A stretch of 64,000 bases of DNA from Auricularia sp. M13 (Eukaryota > Basidiomycota > Agaricomycetes > Auriculariales > Auriculariaceae). Positions 28,151 to 41,496 of this stretch are shown one piece after another (the first letter of the stretch is position 1; the number at the start of each line of letters is the position of its first letter). Where the stretch lies: NCBI GenBank assembly GCA_037042915.1, contig CM073193.1:1984001-2048000 (forward strand), written 5' to 3'. The notes under the pieces were generated by a model, which was not told the DNA's origin, ran no database searches, and saw only the letters and a list, made by a program, of their open reading frames with translations. The translations under genes were made by a program, and so were the position numbers.

Positions 28151-28715
28151 CAGGGGGGCGCGTATTGATGCAGACTTTAATTCGAACGATTATCTTCGAA
28201 CTTCAAAGTCTGCGAAGGAGACTAGTCGATTCCCTGAATCCTGAGCACCCAGCCTCCGAATCCTTCTCAACTATACAATTGGGTGAAGAAGAGGCACCAC
28301 AGCAAGGAGGCATTCTTCAAGGCGCACGTGACTTGCTTGTGTATCCAATAGCGCGCCCGATGTGCACGCCGCATGAAAGCCGTCTAAAAACTGAGCTGCA
28401 ACGGCAACGGGCAAGAGAGTATATTCCTCTTAGTACACCCCTCATGCTTCAAATGGTCATGTGCTCGCAGTGTCGCCTGTCCAACGTAACGCCGCCCTAA
28501 CATCTCCAAACTGCTGCCATCTCTCGGACAGCTTCAGCGTCGCCTTTGACAGCGGCAGGGTGCCACCGTTGTCCAGACCTGTCGACACTCTTGGTTGCCA
28601 ATGCTTCTTGCCTCTGCAGACGCTGAGGCTGAAGAGTCCACTGTAATTGACTCACGGCCGCTCTCGCAGTTGAAGTTGCCGAATCCGGCCTAAGAGTTAC
28701 CTGTTTCCGACGCAC

Positions 28716-28916
28716 CTAGTATGGGAACTCGATGGACTTTTTGGGAGACGCAATTTCTCCGGAGCGCCACGCAAGTTTCGTCGCTTTCTCAGGAGGCAAT
28801 TTGCGCATTGCGCTTTCATAGTGACGCAACGGCCTACGTAGCAACAAATAAACACGGTAAGCGATGATAACATTGTACGCCCAGCTCGCGACGGTAAGTA
28901 GCACCATGGGAAACAA
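28716..28916 (-). CDS. Possible short single-pass membrane protein
   Basis: A 66-codon minus-strand frame from ATG at 28916: a hydrophobic start (MVLLTVASWAYNVIIAYRVY) followed by a basic tail (RRPLRHYESAMRKLPPEKA). An in-frame stop lies eight codons upstream, so either this is the whole gene or a 5' exon was not found. Support is only amino-acid composition. Confidence 0.25.
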   Translation of the reverse strand: MFPMVLLTVASWAYNVIIAYRVYLLLRRPLRHYESAMRKLPPEKATKLAWRSGEIASPKKSIEFPY

Positions 28917-29606
28917 AGTCGGTGAGTATCAACGACTATCGGGAGTCTACGCAGGCCGGATGACATTGAAACTGCATTTAGCTGGAAGTCCGAGATTTGT
29001 TTGAGCACTCGGTGAGTCAGTCGCACTCAGCTTGATCAATCTCCATAGAAATATAGTGCTATCGAGCATGGCAATCAGGTCCCGCGTAAGCTTGCAGGGG
29101 AACGGGAAGCGAAGAATCATAAGTACTATCTTTATCAGTGATCACGGTATCAGACTATTGAACTAACCATATCAAGAGTCAACTCGATGACACTTACTTA
29201 CGCGAGATCGTGTGAGCCTGTACTGTATCAGAGGGATCAATATGAGAGCAAACAACGCTCCGGCGTCTCGGACATCGGACGTCGAAGACAGCATCCCATG
29301 CGTTCTCCGTGCAGCAGCAACCGCTCGCGCGTGAAGGGCAGACGTGAGGCTGAAATCCGAAGGAACAGTGCCATGCGCGTGGGACTGCTGAATGCAGAAT
29401 TGCAAAATCGATCGCATTGACGGCGGCAGGACTCAACGTCGGTGTGGGAGTTGAGCGGACGTCGGAGGGTGGAGACTGAGGGAAAATGAGATCCTGATCT
29501 GGAGTCCAGTGTCATGAGGTAAGATGATCGCCGGGATTATACCTTCCTTCTTGCCACTATCAACTGAACTAACTCAATGTCCGGACGCCGCCGACGCGCC
29601 AGAGAT

Positions 29607-29612
29607 TATAAA
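29607..29612 (+). promoter_or_regulatory. TATA box of the WOPR-like gene at 29669
   Basis: TATAAA, 62 bp before the ATG; the same distance separates the TATA box and the ATG of the gene at 37892. Confidence 0.5.
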
Positions 29613-29668
29613 ATGAGAGAAGCGCGGGCGGGCTCCAAGCTCGCCGTCTCCCCCTCCCTCCGTCTGCC

Positions 29669-30744
29669 ATGATTAGGAACGCAGATTGGACGTGTCGCGG
29701 CGTGCGCCTTAGGTGCGAACTCTGTTGCTCTATCTTGACGACCTTGCGTTGACTTCTCTTCCCAGGAACGTGGACGACGCCCTCAAAGTTGCCCGCCTTG
29801 CTGCGCAGGACGTGCTGCCGATGTGCCTGGTCCCGCTGTACGATCGCGCGCGCGACGACGTGCGACCGGGCGACGTTTTCTGCTTTGACGACGAGACATT
29901 CCGGTCGCACGGCGCCCAGCCCTGGGTACGGTCAGCTCCTTTTCCACTGACTTAGCCCCTCTAATGCCTGGCTGTGGGCAGGATGACCGCAAAGACTGGG
30001 CGGGGAAGGAGGTAGCCCAGGTACGCGCGCCGCCCTGGCAAACGCTATTTCCCGTTCTTAAATTGGCTGCAGGGCTTCAGGGTGCATTCCCGTTTCGACG
30101 AGCTGGGTCGGTATGTCGCCCGTCATGCTGCCCGTGGCGAATCCGGCTGACGCTGGGCAGGGAGGTGCGCAGGAAGCATCTCGCGGCGCACGGTAAGTTG
30201 GACGGTGTGTGCCGCACCGTGCACGTCGGTGCGCCCAACAATTCGGTATCGCGTTGTCTTCTGATCGCACCCAGTCGCGTACGACTTCCTCCACGAGCGG
30301 CCCGCCGACGGTCTCCGCTCTGTCGAGGACATAGTCGGCCGTGCGCGCGCGCCGAGCCGCCAATGCACCTGGCCCTCGCTGCGGCCGACTTCCCCGCTGG
30401 CGTCCGCCGCGACGCCAGTCACACCGTACTGCTGGACATCCTCCCTGCCTTCTGAATCTGATGCGGGGGGATATGAATACCCCGAGGCGGCGTATCCCAC
30501 GCCGCGCTGCTCGCCGTGTGCTCCGCAGCCTCCGTCGGCGTTGGCGGCGGCGGAGGACGCGAACGCTGCACGCCAATCTCAGCATCTCTCCGTTGCATCA
30601 GTGCGCGCGATGCACCCCATGCCGACGTACGAGCAGGCCGCGTCCCGGCTCGCGCACCACAAGAGGACCGTCCTGGAGCCGCCCTTTGCGCCGCGCCGGG
30701 ACTGGGACGAGGAGATGCTCGCGCGTCTCCCGCCAAAGCTATAA
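29669..30744 (+). CDS. Divergent WOPR-like regulator
   Basis: Six exons (29669-29712, 29766-29925, 29982-30020, 30073-30110, 30161-30192, 30275-30744) give 260 aa; introns of 50-82 nt. The gene keeps the exon pattern and motif order of its relatives: RNVDDALKVARLAAQ, then RPGDVFCF (about residues 48-55), then VAYDF (about 105-109) and the tail RRDWDEEMLARLPPKL. The normally invariant RWTDG is PWDDR here (about residues 67-71), and the GFLSY segment is GFRVHS. So the fold may persist while DNA contact is altered. The middle is low-complexity and Ser/Pro/Ala-rich. Alternative: a degenerating copy, though the frame is fully open. Confidence 0.7.
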
Positions 30745-33700
30745 TACGATCACGATGAGCACCAGTGCCGCTGTCGCCGTTTCTTGCTGTAATGCTGCTT
30801 TTTCAGTCAGTCGCTGTCTTGTTAATGCTTTCTTGCCCCTTCTCGCACCTGCACCTGCTTTCCCCTTGCTGTACATTCCTCCCACTCTCCCGTTGTGTCT
30901 ACACACGCCCATTCCATGAGCCCCTCACGACCAGCCGAAATGCTCATTGCTTTCCCCACACGTGCAAAGATTGTTTGAGGTGCAGGTACGCGAGATACAA
31001 TAGTCAGGGCGGTGTCAGGGCCTGGTCGCAGATCCAGGAACACGAAGCGGAATCGGAGATTTCGGTGTCCAGATCTTCCTCCGGCTTCTGCGTCTCCGCA
31101 GCTTGCCCCGCACTTTCCAACCTCCAAGTACCTACATGGCCGTCGCCACATCCCCCCCCCCACCCCCCCCCCCCACCCCCCTAACCCCAGCTTGCTCTGG
31201 ACGTCAGATGCGAGCAGAACCGTCAATTCCAGACGACTACGGGGATTTACACCGATTTCATCGAACCGCTGCGCTGAACGGGGTAGTCATTACACTCAAT
31301 TGGACTTGAACGCGGTCGGGAACGACCCTCGTTAAATCGAGGCTGGGAGCTCTGAATGTTTCAATAATCATTCAAAGGATATACATAGTAGGTTCGCGGG
31401 ATCTAATAGCTCGTTGTGGCACGCCTTTGATACCGCGCGCAGAGTCGTCAGGCCGCTCATCAGCAGCTATACTACTTATTGACGACCAACGACTCTCACC
31501 ATGATTCGTACTGGGCAGCATGTTGGCGCGGGCGTCGGTTGAAGCGGACGACCCACCGCTCTCTGTACGCGTTTAGGTATGTGCATTTTCGGCACTGTCT
31601 GCTTCGCCATGCTGACTGACCAGTGTCCAGCCTCAGAGGCTCAGCATGTATCGACGACGGCCTCCATTTTCTGCCTAAAAATGCCTGGACCAGCCTGAGT
31701 ATGTCAGAAATATTTGTGGATTCGTTGGGCGCTGACGTGGCAGCAGGACCTCACAACTGGCCGCCCAAGCTGCCGACGCCCGCACTTGGGACACAGGGCC
31801 CTTTTTTACAACTAATAAAAGGTGCGTTCGAGGATTAACCGGGCTTGGCGAGCTTGGGATCTGATTTTCCGCCAATAGCTCGTCTTTTCACACAGGACTG
31901 AGGACAGATCCTTGCAACGCTTGGCTATGCAGGCCCGTGCCGCGCCAGTGGCGCACGAGACTCTGCGTCGCGGATGGAGACCGAGCAAAGAGCGCGGGAC
32001 CTCATTTACATGCCGTGCGTACGGTACTCTCTTAGATCGAGTCGTGCTCCCATTTCTAACCGTGCGTGACCTCGTTCAGATCCAGACAGTGCTGTTCTGT
32101 CAAGGACTCGGCGCGCCCGAGCAGTCCCGGTCGAAAAGGGCCTCCATGCTCAGCAACTGCCTCGCGAAGGAGCTCGGTGCGGTCGCAAGGCCAGCTGAAG
32201 TCTGGATTGCGTTGGAAGAACTCTGCATGACTCTGGCTGCGTCTCCGGCGCATATGGATGCATGGAGTACCGAGAGCACGGGCTGCGCGTTCAGCGGCCG
32301 CACGACCAAGTCGTCCTTGGGTTCGTCCCCTTTTTTTGCTGCTGTGCCGCGGTGTCAATGCTCATGCTGTATATATCAGTCTGCTGCCGCCATGAGGCCA
32401 ACGTCAACTGCGCCGCGATGCCCTTGGGCTTCTCAAGCGCCGCCTGCATGTGCATGTGCGTCGTGCGATAGAGACTCGCGTCCCGTCGTACTCATCATGA
32501 TTCCTCGTTCCCGCGTTCCGCTCGTCCACCTCCACCCGCTGCCCCACCCGTGCAGTACTCCCCACGTATACGGATAGTCTCCCTCCCCCTCCCGGACCTG
32601 CTTCGGCCTTAGCTAGAGTATATTTTTCTTCTCTCTATTTAACGTGACATGATTATTCGAGTGCTGCAAGACTGACAACACGGAGTGCCCTCCCTCAACG
32701 TCAAGAGCTCGTCAAGCTTCGAGCTGCAAGATTCAAGCACGGCGATCGTCAAGGGTGGGATAGAGTACAAGTCAGACGCGTCGCATATGCAGATGCAGCC
32801 CCGTCAAGACCTAGGCTCCAGATCGAGTCATGCGCGTTGCAAATACCAACGGGTCAGCAGCCGCAAGCCATTCAAGTCAGTTGGACAGCAGCAGGAAACG
32901 CCGACGCCATGCAAGTATGCGCGACGTCCAGGCTTAACAAGAAAGAACACGGGATAAGAACGGCGGCGTCCCAGGCTAAACGACGTGAATGAAAACAAGA
33001 TACCGTGCTGTGTACACGTCGGGCTCGGAGTCGGTAGGTTCAGCGCCGCGGCGGATCGCGAGGGCTGATCGAACGTGCAACAGTGTCACTGGCAGCAGCG
33101 TTATTATTGCAGCGAGTGTCTGCCACGGTGTGGGGCCCTGCATGAATCTGGAATCTAAAGTTTGGGATCTGGCATTCGGGGGGAGGAGGTCAGGGCGGCG
33201 GGATGCGCAGACGGGAGGAAGAAGCAGTTAGAGTTGAGCTAGGGTAGAGTAGACGCCGGCCGGGATGATTCGCGGACGCCGCCAGTCTGAGATTCAGAAT
33301 GCACTGGATGGCAGCAAGTAAGTTGATTCTGAACAGCGAAGAAAACCGGGAGCCGTGTGGCGACGAAGCGCAACGTGTCCATTCAAGAGGCGGCGTCACA
33401 TCGACATCAGGCGGACCGAGCTGCGAGCGCACCGAACAAAACAATAGGCGTCGGAACAAAGAAGGCCGCGTCCAAGCAAGGGGACACGCGACACGGGACA
33501 CGCGGCCGAAGGAAGTGACAGGGGTCCTGCTGCGATGCCCGACAAACAGCGAAATGGCGAGCGCTGGATTTGGACACCCCGCTCCTCTGAGGCCCCGCGA
33601 AGAAAAAGCGAATCCGGGCAGCCCCGCGCGTTGCGCCTGAACAGCAGAGCAGCATCAGACTGCAGAGTCGGATGGCGCGCCAGGCTGAGCTCCAAAGGGC

Positions 33701-36700
33701 CCGGCGCTCAACGTTCAACCTCCAGTCGCGCGATCGCCGTGCGCATCCCACAGCCCAGCGTAGTCTACAGCGAGACGGGAGCCGAATAATCGGTGAGTGA
33801 AGTAATGAATCGCGTGAGCTGGGCTGGAGAACGACTGATAGTGCTCACTGCATGCAGTAGCCGACGCGTGTTGATAGTGCCGTACACGTTCAGCTGATCG
33901 CGCGGCGCGCTGCCAGTGTTGAGATGCCCCAGCGGGAAAAGCACTTGCGACGTGCGCGAGGAAGACGAGCAGCCATGTTCTCGGTGTGGAAGGTCGCGAT
34001 GTTCCTCACGGTGCAAGACGTTCTTTCGACGCCTGGAAGCATGGAACCCGCCCTCGCTCGTTCCAGCAGAAGTGCGACGAGCAGCGACCACTCGAAGGTG
34101 AGCCACAGCATGCTGCCTGGGAGCGACGGGGCGCTGACGATCTGGAGAAGGTACAGTGCAGCCAACGTGACTCTGCTCGACGAAGAACACGCACCGAACC
34201 GCGCGAAGCACATAGCGCATCGTGGAAGCCCTCGTTCTCGTTCTGGAAGCTCGTCCTTGGGAGCAGCATGAGCTTGTAACGCAGCCCAAGATACTCCGAG
34301 TCGACGAACCGGACGACGCACCAATCCTCCTGCTTCAAGCTCGCTACGCGTCGCTCAAGACACTCGCTGTTGAACTCGACGAGGCTGAGCAGGTGCGTCA
34401 CGAGCTCGCCACGCGAGACGCTAGCGACTGACGAGCCCGGCGCAGATACCGTTCCTGCGAATCGCGCTGGCTTTACCTTGCTTTCCCGGTGGCGCGCTCT
34501 GCGCACGCTGCGTGTCCTAGGCGATGGATCGCAGACTCTGCAACCGAGGTAAGCTGCACGCTGTGGCGATCACGTCTCGCGCAGACAGAGTGCCGATCGC
34601 TTGCACTTTAGAGCATGGAGATTCTGGGCGCATAAATGAGCACCGTGGGTCGGTGTCGCGCGCCTACAGCCCTGGGCAAGCGCGCGCGAAATGCGGGCGG
34701 CAAGACTCGCGACGATGGCGGCCGCGTGCTGCTCCAGGGTGGAAGATCGGCCTCGAGTTCGGTGGTGGACGTCGTCGGTGCACGGGGCGCCGGTGTATCA
34801 GGTGACGAACTACCTCCCTCTTGCTGCCGGTCGCGAGCTGATCATGTAGAATAGCGTGTTAGCCGGCGACCCGAAGCCTAGCAGGCGCGAAGTCATCGAG
34901 CGTCGAGCATCGAATATCGAATATCAGGCGCCAGAGGTGTGTGTCATTTTGTTACAGCTGCAGGCCTGGGTCCCGAGCACTGACGCGATGGCGCGCAGGA
35001 AGTCGCGGTGTCGCAGGCAAGCATGCACTACCGACCCCACCGCGGGGCGATTGACACGGCGAATGCATTCTCGCCCGGCGCGGTCGCAGTCGCAGTCGCG
35101 CAGGCGCGTTGGATCTTTGGCGGTGCCTGTCAGACGCTGCTACTCCAGCTGTTCAGTGTACGGCGTAGCACGTGCCTGCATACACTTGTCCGAATGAATA
35201 CCAAGATGAGCTGCACATGCGTGAGCACGGTCGGACGGCTTCGTTAGTGTGATTGACCCGATTTTAAGCGTCAAGTTCGTGCGTCTGCACGGCTCGAGAG
35301 TGCAACAGTCAACGCATGAAGAGTCCTGGACACATCAAGACAACGCCAGCCTGAATCTTCGTATCACCTCGGTTGGAACTGCGGGCGCGGGTATCCACAC
35401 CCAGAGCCAAAATGCGAGGCATTACCACGAAGACTACTAGTTGCTCGCCGAGCCTGGACGAACGCTCGGCCAACATCGTCGCCGCTCGGCAACCTTCTGC
35501 GGCTCGGCGAGCGTAGAGTCGTCCGCGGCCAGCTTTCAGCGACCAGGGCCGAGTAAGTCCGAGGCGGACCGACTGCGGGGAGACTCAGGAGGACGAGCGG
35601 ACTCGGACGGGCCGACTTTCAAAGTCGCGCCGAACCAAATTTCCCGAATTCGAACATCCAGCGGCCCCGCCGCTGCCTCGCGCAGAGTCGGCATTGACTA
35701 CAGCCAGCCGCCGCAACTGCCCTACCTCCTCGAAACTTGCTCGTGGGCCTCGACTAGAATTCTAATTGAGTTCGACCACCTCGTTGCCTCGGTGCTCGAT
35801 CTCTTCGACTTGGCTCTTGGCTCGAAATCGCTCATAATATCACGATTGAGGTGCTCATAGGGGTGCCCTGACCTGGACGGCCGAGCTATCATGAGGCGTT
35901 CTGTCAACGTGCGAAGAGCATCGTCCAACTCTAGATTGTAGACTCTTTCCGCTCTTCGTTCTGGCCTTCGCCGCGCATGGTGACCAGCTCGGAGCCTGAG
36001 TGCTCCAGAAGTCTCGTGGATGCTCCCACCCCATCGCTGCTTCTTCACAGGTCTTCTAATCACCGTGGACCGTGGCAGTCCAGACTCGCGACCGACCTCT
36101 ATGGCGACCGGCCAATATGCACTCAATAGTCGGGTTCAATCTCGACCGCGTCAGTCCAGCTCGTGTACAGCGCTCGCACCCTGCACGACGCTACCCTGCG
36201 CTTCGACCCATTGTCCAACTCTCGCGGCCTTCATAACTCACTCACAATGAATGTGACGGGCGAAGTGTAATGAAGGCCTCAGTCAGACTCAGGCTCAGGC
36301 GTCCGGCCCCGGCGTCTTGACTCCCAATCCAATCGTGTTAGCGTTTTGCGACACCCCGGCCCAGCCGTGCCATCCCTCGGTAGTGGTTAGTGGTGTGGTG
36401 CGGTTGCACCTTCTCAGGCTGCGCTGCGCCACCCGTGGTGCACGGGCACCACTCGCACCCCACTACCGTCGAGGGACCTGTCCGGTCTCTAAGGCTCGCA
36501 CTCTCTCTCACGCGGCCGGCAGTCGACGGTGGCGCCGGCGTCCTTCCACTGGAGGTGGCACGCGGGCTGACACTGGTACAGTGCTGGGCTGAACTGAACT
36601 GGACTGGGCGATCGAGCTGCTGTCTGCTGTCCCGGATTCTGGTCGGTGGTGCGGGTGGCTGCTCGTCATTCAAGTCACCGGGCAGCCGCGCCCGGGCCCA

Positions 36701-37827
36701 TACATACAGTGCATTTTGTTGTCTACGTGCCCGGGCTCTCACTGGCACTGGCGGTTCCCTCAGGCTTCCTTTAGTCAACGTATCGATTCCTGCCAGCGTC
36801 CAGCGTCCAGCGTCCGTCCCCTTCACTCAATGAATGCATCGCTTCCCTTAGTCACTGCCGCGAGCGCGTCCGTCCGATGGTGACTCCTGGCAGCTGCATC
36901 CTATCTTGTCCCGCGTGCACTACTCGCTGGGATTTACGTTATGCACATGAAGCTGAACGCCTGACGTGGAATCATTAAATGCCGAAGCGAACCGAGGGGA
37001 CGGGCCTTCAAGCTTCAAGTTCGGCGTTCAAGTGTCAGCCAGCCGCCAAGTTCGGCGACCATACGGTACGGGCACTCACCAGCAAGGTTGGGTACTCGGT
37101 GCGTGCTAACGTTAGCGGTAGCGGTGTTTGTCCGCGACGATGAATGCCACCCCAATCCGGCCTGTTGACTGCTCTGCAAGCACAGTAGCGCGGAAAGTCG
37201 GAGCCCCATAACTAACGGTATCCTGACGGCAGCCCAACCTTCCCACGCTGAGTTTGGCTCTTGGGTGCGTGCTCATATTGGCTGCCGCACGTCAGCGGCG
37301 AATCATGATTAATGCGATGGGCATCCGTGCAGGCGTCTCGATGCCAGGCCGGATTAGTGGTTTCAGAGTCTCATCCGCAGCTGAGATTGGGATGCGCGCA
37401 CTGCAGCCTGTGGTGAGTCCTTGCCAACTGAGAATGTCAGCCCGGACAGTTACAGTGCAGTAACTTTCCTCAGTCCACCGTTCGGGTTCTCCTTCTCCGT
37501 CAGATCTCATCTCTCAGGAGAGTGAAGGGCACGGGGGTGCGTCACTGGCAGGAGGGAGCGAGCATGGGCCGGCGTCCAGCCTGATCGTCTGCGGGTCCGG
37601 CATCTAAGATGGAAACCGTCGGGGCGAATCGGGGGTGGAGGAAGCAGTGAAGGCCAATGGTGGCGCGGGCGACGATCCCGTCTCTCGCTTCGAGAATAAG
37701 CGACCGAGGGCGGGGGAGCCGTGCGAATTCTGCGCGGCCGTCACGTTACGTACGCACGCTGCGCCGCGCTTCAGCGTCCACGTCCGGTCGCCGCCGCTGT
37801 GACAATGACATGCCGTGCTGCTGCTGC
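30745..37827. other. Long region without a gene I can support
   Basis: 7 kb. Contains a C-rich run at about 31151-31195, several GC-rich frames and a stretch rich in CAAG (32,690-32,770). Frames at 31912-32577 (plus) and 33890-34324 (minus, hydrophobic run VTLAALYLLQIVS) are open but lack supporting splice structure or a recognisable domain. No copy of the arms was found here. Confidence 0.35.
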
Positions 37828-37833
37828 TATATA
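37828..37833 (+). promoter_or_regulatory. TATA box of the WOPR gene at 37892
   Basis: TATATA preceded by CTGCTGC, 64 bp before the ATG. Confidence 0.55.
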
Positions 37834-37891
37834 GCCCGCCGTCGAGGGACTGCCCATCGCCATCCCCACTCCCCGCATATTATCCTCGATC

Positions 37892-38891
37892 ATGTACCCG
37901 CCCACGCTGCGCAACGTCCGTCTCAGGTGAGGGCCTCGCCGTCTGCTCGCCCCGGGCCTTTCTCACTCGTCTCGTCGTCGCCCGTCGCAGCTCGCCCGAG
38001 GAGGCGCACAGAATATTGCGGCTCGCGATCGACGGCAGGCTGGAGGAGTACCCGTGCCGGCTCGCGCGCGACGGCGAGGACCAGGTGCAGCCGGGCGACG
38101 TGTTCGTCTACAAGAAGCGCGGCGTCGCGGACATTGTCCGCTGGGTGCGTCCCGTCCTCCGTCTGCCACAACTGCTCCCGGCATTGACGCCCGCTGCAGA
38201 CCGACGGCCTCAAGTCGAGCCCGAGCCGCAACCGCCAGGTGCGCGTCTCGCCAGTTGTGACGGGCGTCGCTGACTCGGCCGGCTCGCAGGGATTCCTGTC
38301 GTACATCCTGTACAACACCGCGGACGGCCGCGACTGGTGGCGCAAGACGACGAAGCTCGTCAACATCTACGACAAGACCGATGAATGGCATCTCGGTGCG
38401 TCTCCCACGCCGGCCACTCGAGTCCCTCGCTGACTCTCAGCGTCGCAGTGGCCTACGACTACGCCGACCCCGAGGCCCACGGCTCGCATCTGCACGGGAT
38501 GGACGTCGCACCGGAGCTGCGCGCGCTGGACGGCGACGCGGACCCCGCGGCGCTGCACGGCCGCGCGTCGGCGTACTACGTGCACGTGCCGTCCTCGGGC
38601 TCCTCAGACCTCGCCGACATCCTCAGCGTCAGCTCCGACGAGCAGAGCGAGCGTCTCCAGCGGTACGCATACAGCGACCGCGTGCGCTACGCGTCGCCGC
38701 ACAGCAGCCGGACGTCGACGTCGCCGCCCGCCGACGTCCGCCTGCCGCCGCGCGTCTCGCTCTTCGGGCCCGACCGCAGCTACATCCCCGACCCGGCCAA
38801 GATGAAGATGCTGCGCGGCCCCGCGCGCCCCGCCGCGCGCCCGAAGCGCTGGCTCGACGAGGTCATGCTGCGCCGCCTGCCGCCTCTCTAG
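37892..38891 (+). CDS. WOPR (Gti1/Pac2-like) transcription regulator
   Basis: Five exons (37892-37926, 37991-38144, 38200-38238, 38290-38395, 38449-38891) encode 258 aa; introns of 64, 55, 51 and 53 nt. This is the clearest WOPR match in the window: LRNVRL near the start, QPGDVFVYKK (45-54), RWTDG (62-66), SPSR and GFLSY (77-81), WWRKTTKLV, then EWHLVAYDY (about 108-116). These correspond to WOPRa and WOPRb of Gti1/Pac2 proteins, joined with almost no linker. The C-terminal region is Ser/Pro-rich and ends KRWLDEVMLRRLPPL, related to the tails of the four other copies. Expected to be a nuclear sequence-specific DNA-binding protein. It does not lie in a recognisable copy of the arms. Confidence 0.88.
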
Positions 38892-40889
38892 GCGCCCTCT
38901 CCTTTCTTGCTGCCCACGCCGCTCTCTGCTCTGCTACTGCTCTGCTCGCTATCGGGCTGAGACCCCCACGAGACACGACCTCGTTCCCGGATTTTGTTAT
39001 GACCTATCGTTATTTGCCACATTTTTCCGCTGGGCTGGGCATCGCCGCCGCTGCCCGCTTCTTCGGTCTTCTGCTTCTCCAATCTTGTCGCTTGTACACT
39101 AGCCGTCCACACACGCAACTGAAATCAGAAACGCAATACATAGACTCTAGAGCATGCGCACCGCAAGGATTGGGGAGCCTCACACAACGTCGTAGACCCG
39201 GAGCTGTGCATTGTGCGCGCCGCCCTCGACGGCGTGCATTCAGCACCGCCTCGTGTCGATCCGGCCCCAGATTGAGAACCGGAATGCTGACGTCCGACCC
39301 GGGCCCGTCGCTTGCCTTCAGAGTCAGACTATCATCTTGTAATTGGGGTGCCCGTTCAGTTGCCACTCTCGCGCGCTCCTGCACCGAGCAGCGTACACAA
39401 CCCTGCATTCCAGCCTGGGCGGCTGGGCGGAAGGAACGCGGAACGCCCGCATTGGGCATCCCGCGCCCCTTACACTTGCTTACGTTCGTCCTCGAGCCGG
39501 GATCGACACGCGCCCCCTCCTCGGATGGGAATCGGATGCGTCGCTTCGTATTTCGTCCCTGGGCAGCGTCTGTTCTCTTCCCTTCCCTTCCCTTCTTCCT
39601 TCCCTGTTCTCGAAGACGAAGCCTCAGGCTCCCAGCTTCCAGTTTGGCGAGTTACATCATGCCGAGAGCTCCAGAGGACGGACAAGATTCTGATTTGGTA
39701 CGGTATGCGTACTTGGACCTGACTACAGCAGCCTACCAATGGACGACGCTCCTCATTCAAGCTCCCCATTCTGAAGATCCTTGCTGCGATGCTTGGCAAT
39801 CTCACTTCCAGATGAGGCGGCACTGGCAAGACGTCACTTTCGCGGCTACTCGGTTCCCTCGCAGTTTCACATTCCCCTGTGTGTGCTACCGTAGACACAT
39901 TAGACTTACAGACGGGAGTTCATTATCATGGATCGTCCGGGCGTCAACTGCAAGCTTGAAGTCGAGCGTCAAGATCCCAGATGTAAAGACACACTTGAAG
40001 CAAGGGCGCCAACTGCAAGCCACTGTAAAAATTGGCGCTCCAGAGTCCAGTTCCAGAAGAACGCCGCTGCAGACAATCTGAAATCTGAGCCATGCAGCGT
40101 CAAGATCAGATCCGAGTTGCGTGGTTGTACCCTACTTACAATCAGCGATCTACTAGTACTAGTAGCGAATCGCAGACTCTGCTCGAACGGCAAAAACATG
40201 TCAAGCTGCAGACGTGCTGGAGAATCGTCCCGCGTCGGGTCGAGTCTCAAGGTCCAGCTTCACTGTCACTGACACTCAGGACAACCCGAGCATTTTGGCA
40301 GGGTCGATGGATCGCGGAGCCCGGGCACCTTCAGCTCCAGCTTCAACTCCTTCCATCGAACCTCGCAGCTGACGTGGGAAAGAAAAAGCTGCGCGGTGCA
40401 AAGGCCCAGAGCGGTCGGGGAGATCGCGCCAAAGCGGTATCTGGCAGCCCTAATGTGTCTTAGCCGGGGCAGGCCCTGAGGTCAGCAGGCGCACAGGACG
40501 TGGGAGTAGAATCAAGCGCGGTGTCGTACAGTATTCTGCAGCGTGTGCTCCCGGGTGGTTTTATTCGCTGTATCCTCAAGCGCTGGGCAAGGCAGGCTGA
40601 GGGAGAAGCACTAAGCGCTGGGACTCGGAGGGCGCGCATCATTATCACAAGAACAACGTGGCAGAATTCGCGCCAGGTCTCGGGGGTCCTGCGATTGATA
40701 TTGATTATTGATGCGCCAGCCGGCGGCACACCGCGAGTTGATCATGATGAGACTCGTTTGCCCCTGGCGATGGCGACGGACGGGATATTTCGACGGATGG
40801 AAGCATGACAATGACAGTAGGCTGGGACTAGCACCGTTGGATGACACCGGACAGGACAGAGCAGCGTGCACAGACCGGAGTTAAGACAA
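38892..40889. other. Intergenic region
   Basis: 2 kb with a T/C-rich stretch (39,580-39,610) and CAAG-rich patches (39,940-40,010). The long plus-strand frame crossing it is an artefact of GC-rich sequence. No gene supported. Confidence 0.4.
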
Positions 40890-41496
40890 GCACCGACCGA
40901 CCAAACTTCAAGCTTCAAGTTGGGGTGGCACGCTTGTTGAACACTCCCCACGGCCCAGCTAGGACGTCCGACAGTTGACCCCAGCACGCTAAACGGCTGG
41001 TCACTGCATTAAAAGTCCATGAACTGTGAACACGAATCCAGCAGGGAAAAGAGGGCTGCAAAGAACCTGTCCGGGGTTGAGCAGCACGAGCCGGCGTCCG
41101 GAGCGGCAGGAGGTGCAGGACTGCAACAACGCTCGGTGAAGGGCGCAGACCGCGACATACTGGGCCAGAACGTCCCCGTGCCGCAGCAAGCTGGGTGAGT
41201 CGTGACGCTTAAGCGTCAGGCTGGAGAGAACCGCGAGGCCGATACGTTCTTCGCCAGGTATACGGTGCCCGCTCGACCTTCCAGTGCCAGTTCCAACAAT
41301 GATCACAGATTAGGCCGCCTGGCAGAGGTGCGCAGGGACCGCACGCGTTTATAGTCGAGGACTCATGCTCTATGCTCATCGACGTCGTAGGTCCGGTGAC
41401 ACTGCGCGCGAAGGAAAGCAGGGCATAATAATACCGCACTGGCCTACGAAAAGCCAGCATTCGTCCGAATAAAAGCGTTCTGCGGGAAAACGCACG

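Larger units (their letters stand above)
27220..29668. other. Intergenic region with small repeats
   Basis: 2.4 kb. It holds the MITE-like element at 27904-28150, an imperfect hairpin at 28170-28213 (GCAGACTTT...AAAGTCTGC) and one possible short membrane-protein frame at 28716-28916. The remaining frames look random. Confidence 0.4.

Noticed and set aside
31151-31195. C-rich run as a telomere or structured element
   Set aside because: Simple low-complexity C tract interrupted by A; no telomere repeat unit.
33890-34506. Possible multi-pass membrane protein on the minus strand
   Set aside because: Hydrophobic runs lie in different frames without splice sites, and no family pattern could be confirmed.
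38381-40081. 566-codon open frame overlapping a WOPR gene
   Set aside because: It reads the last WOPR exon in the wrong frame and then crosses non-coding sequence; GC-rich shadow.
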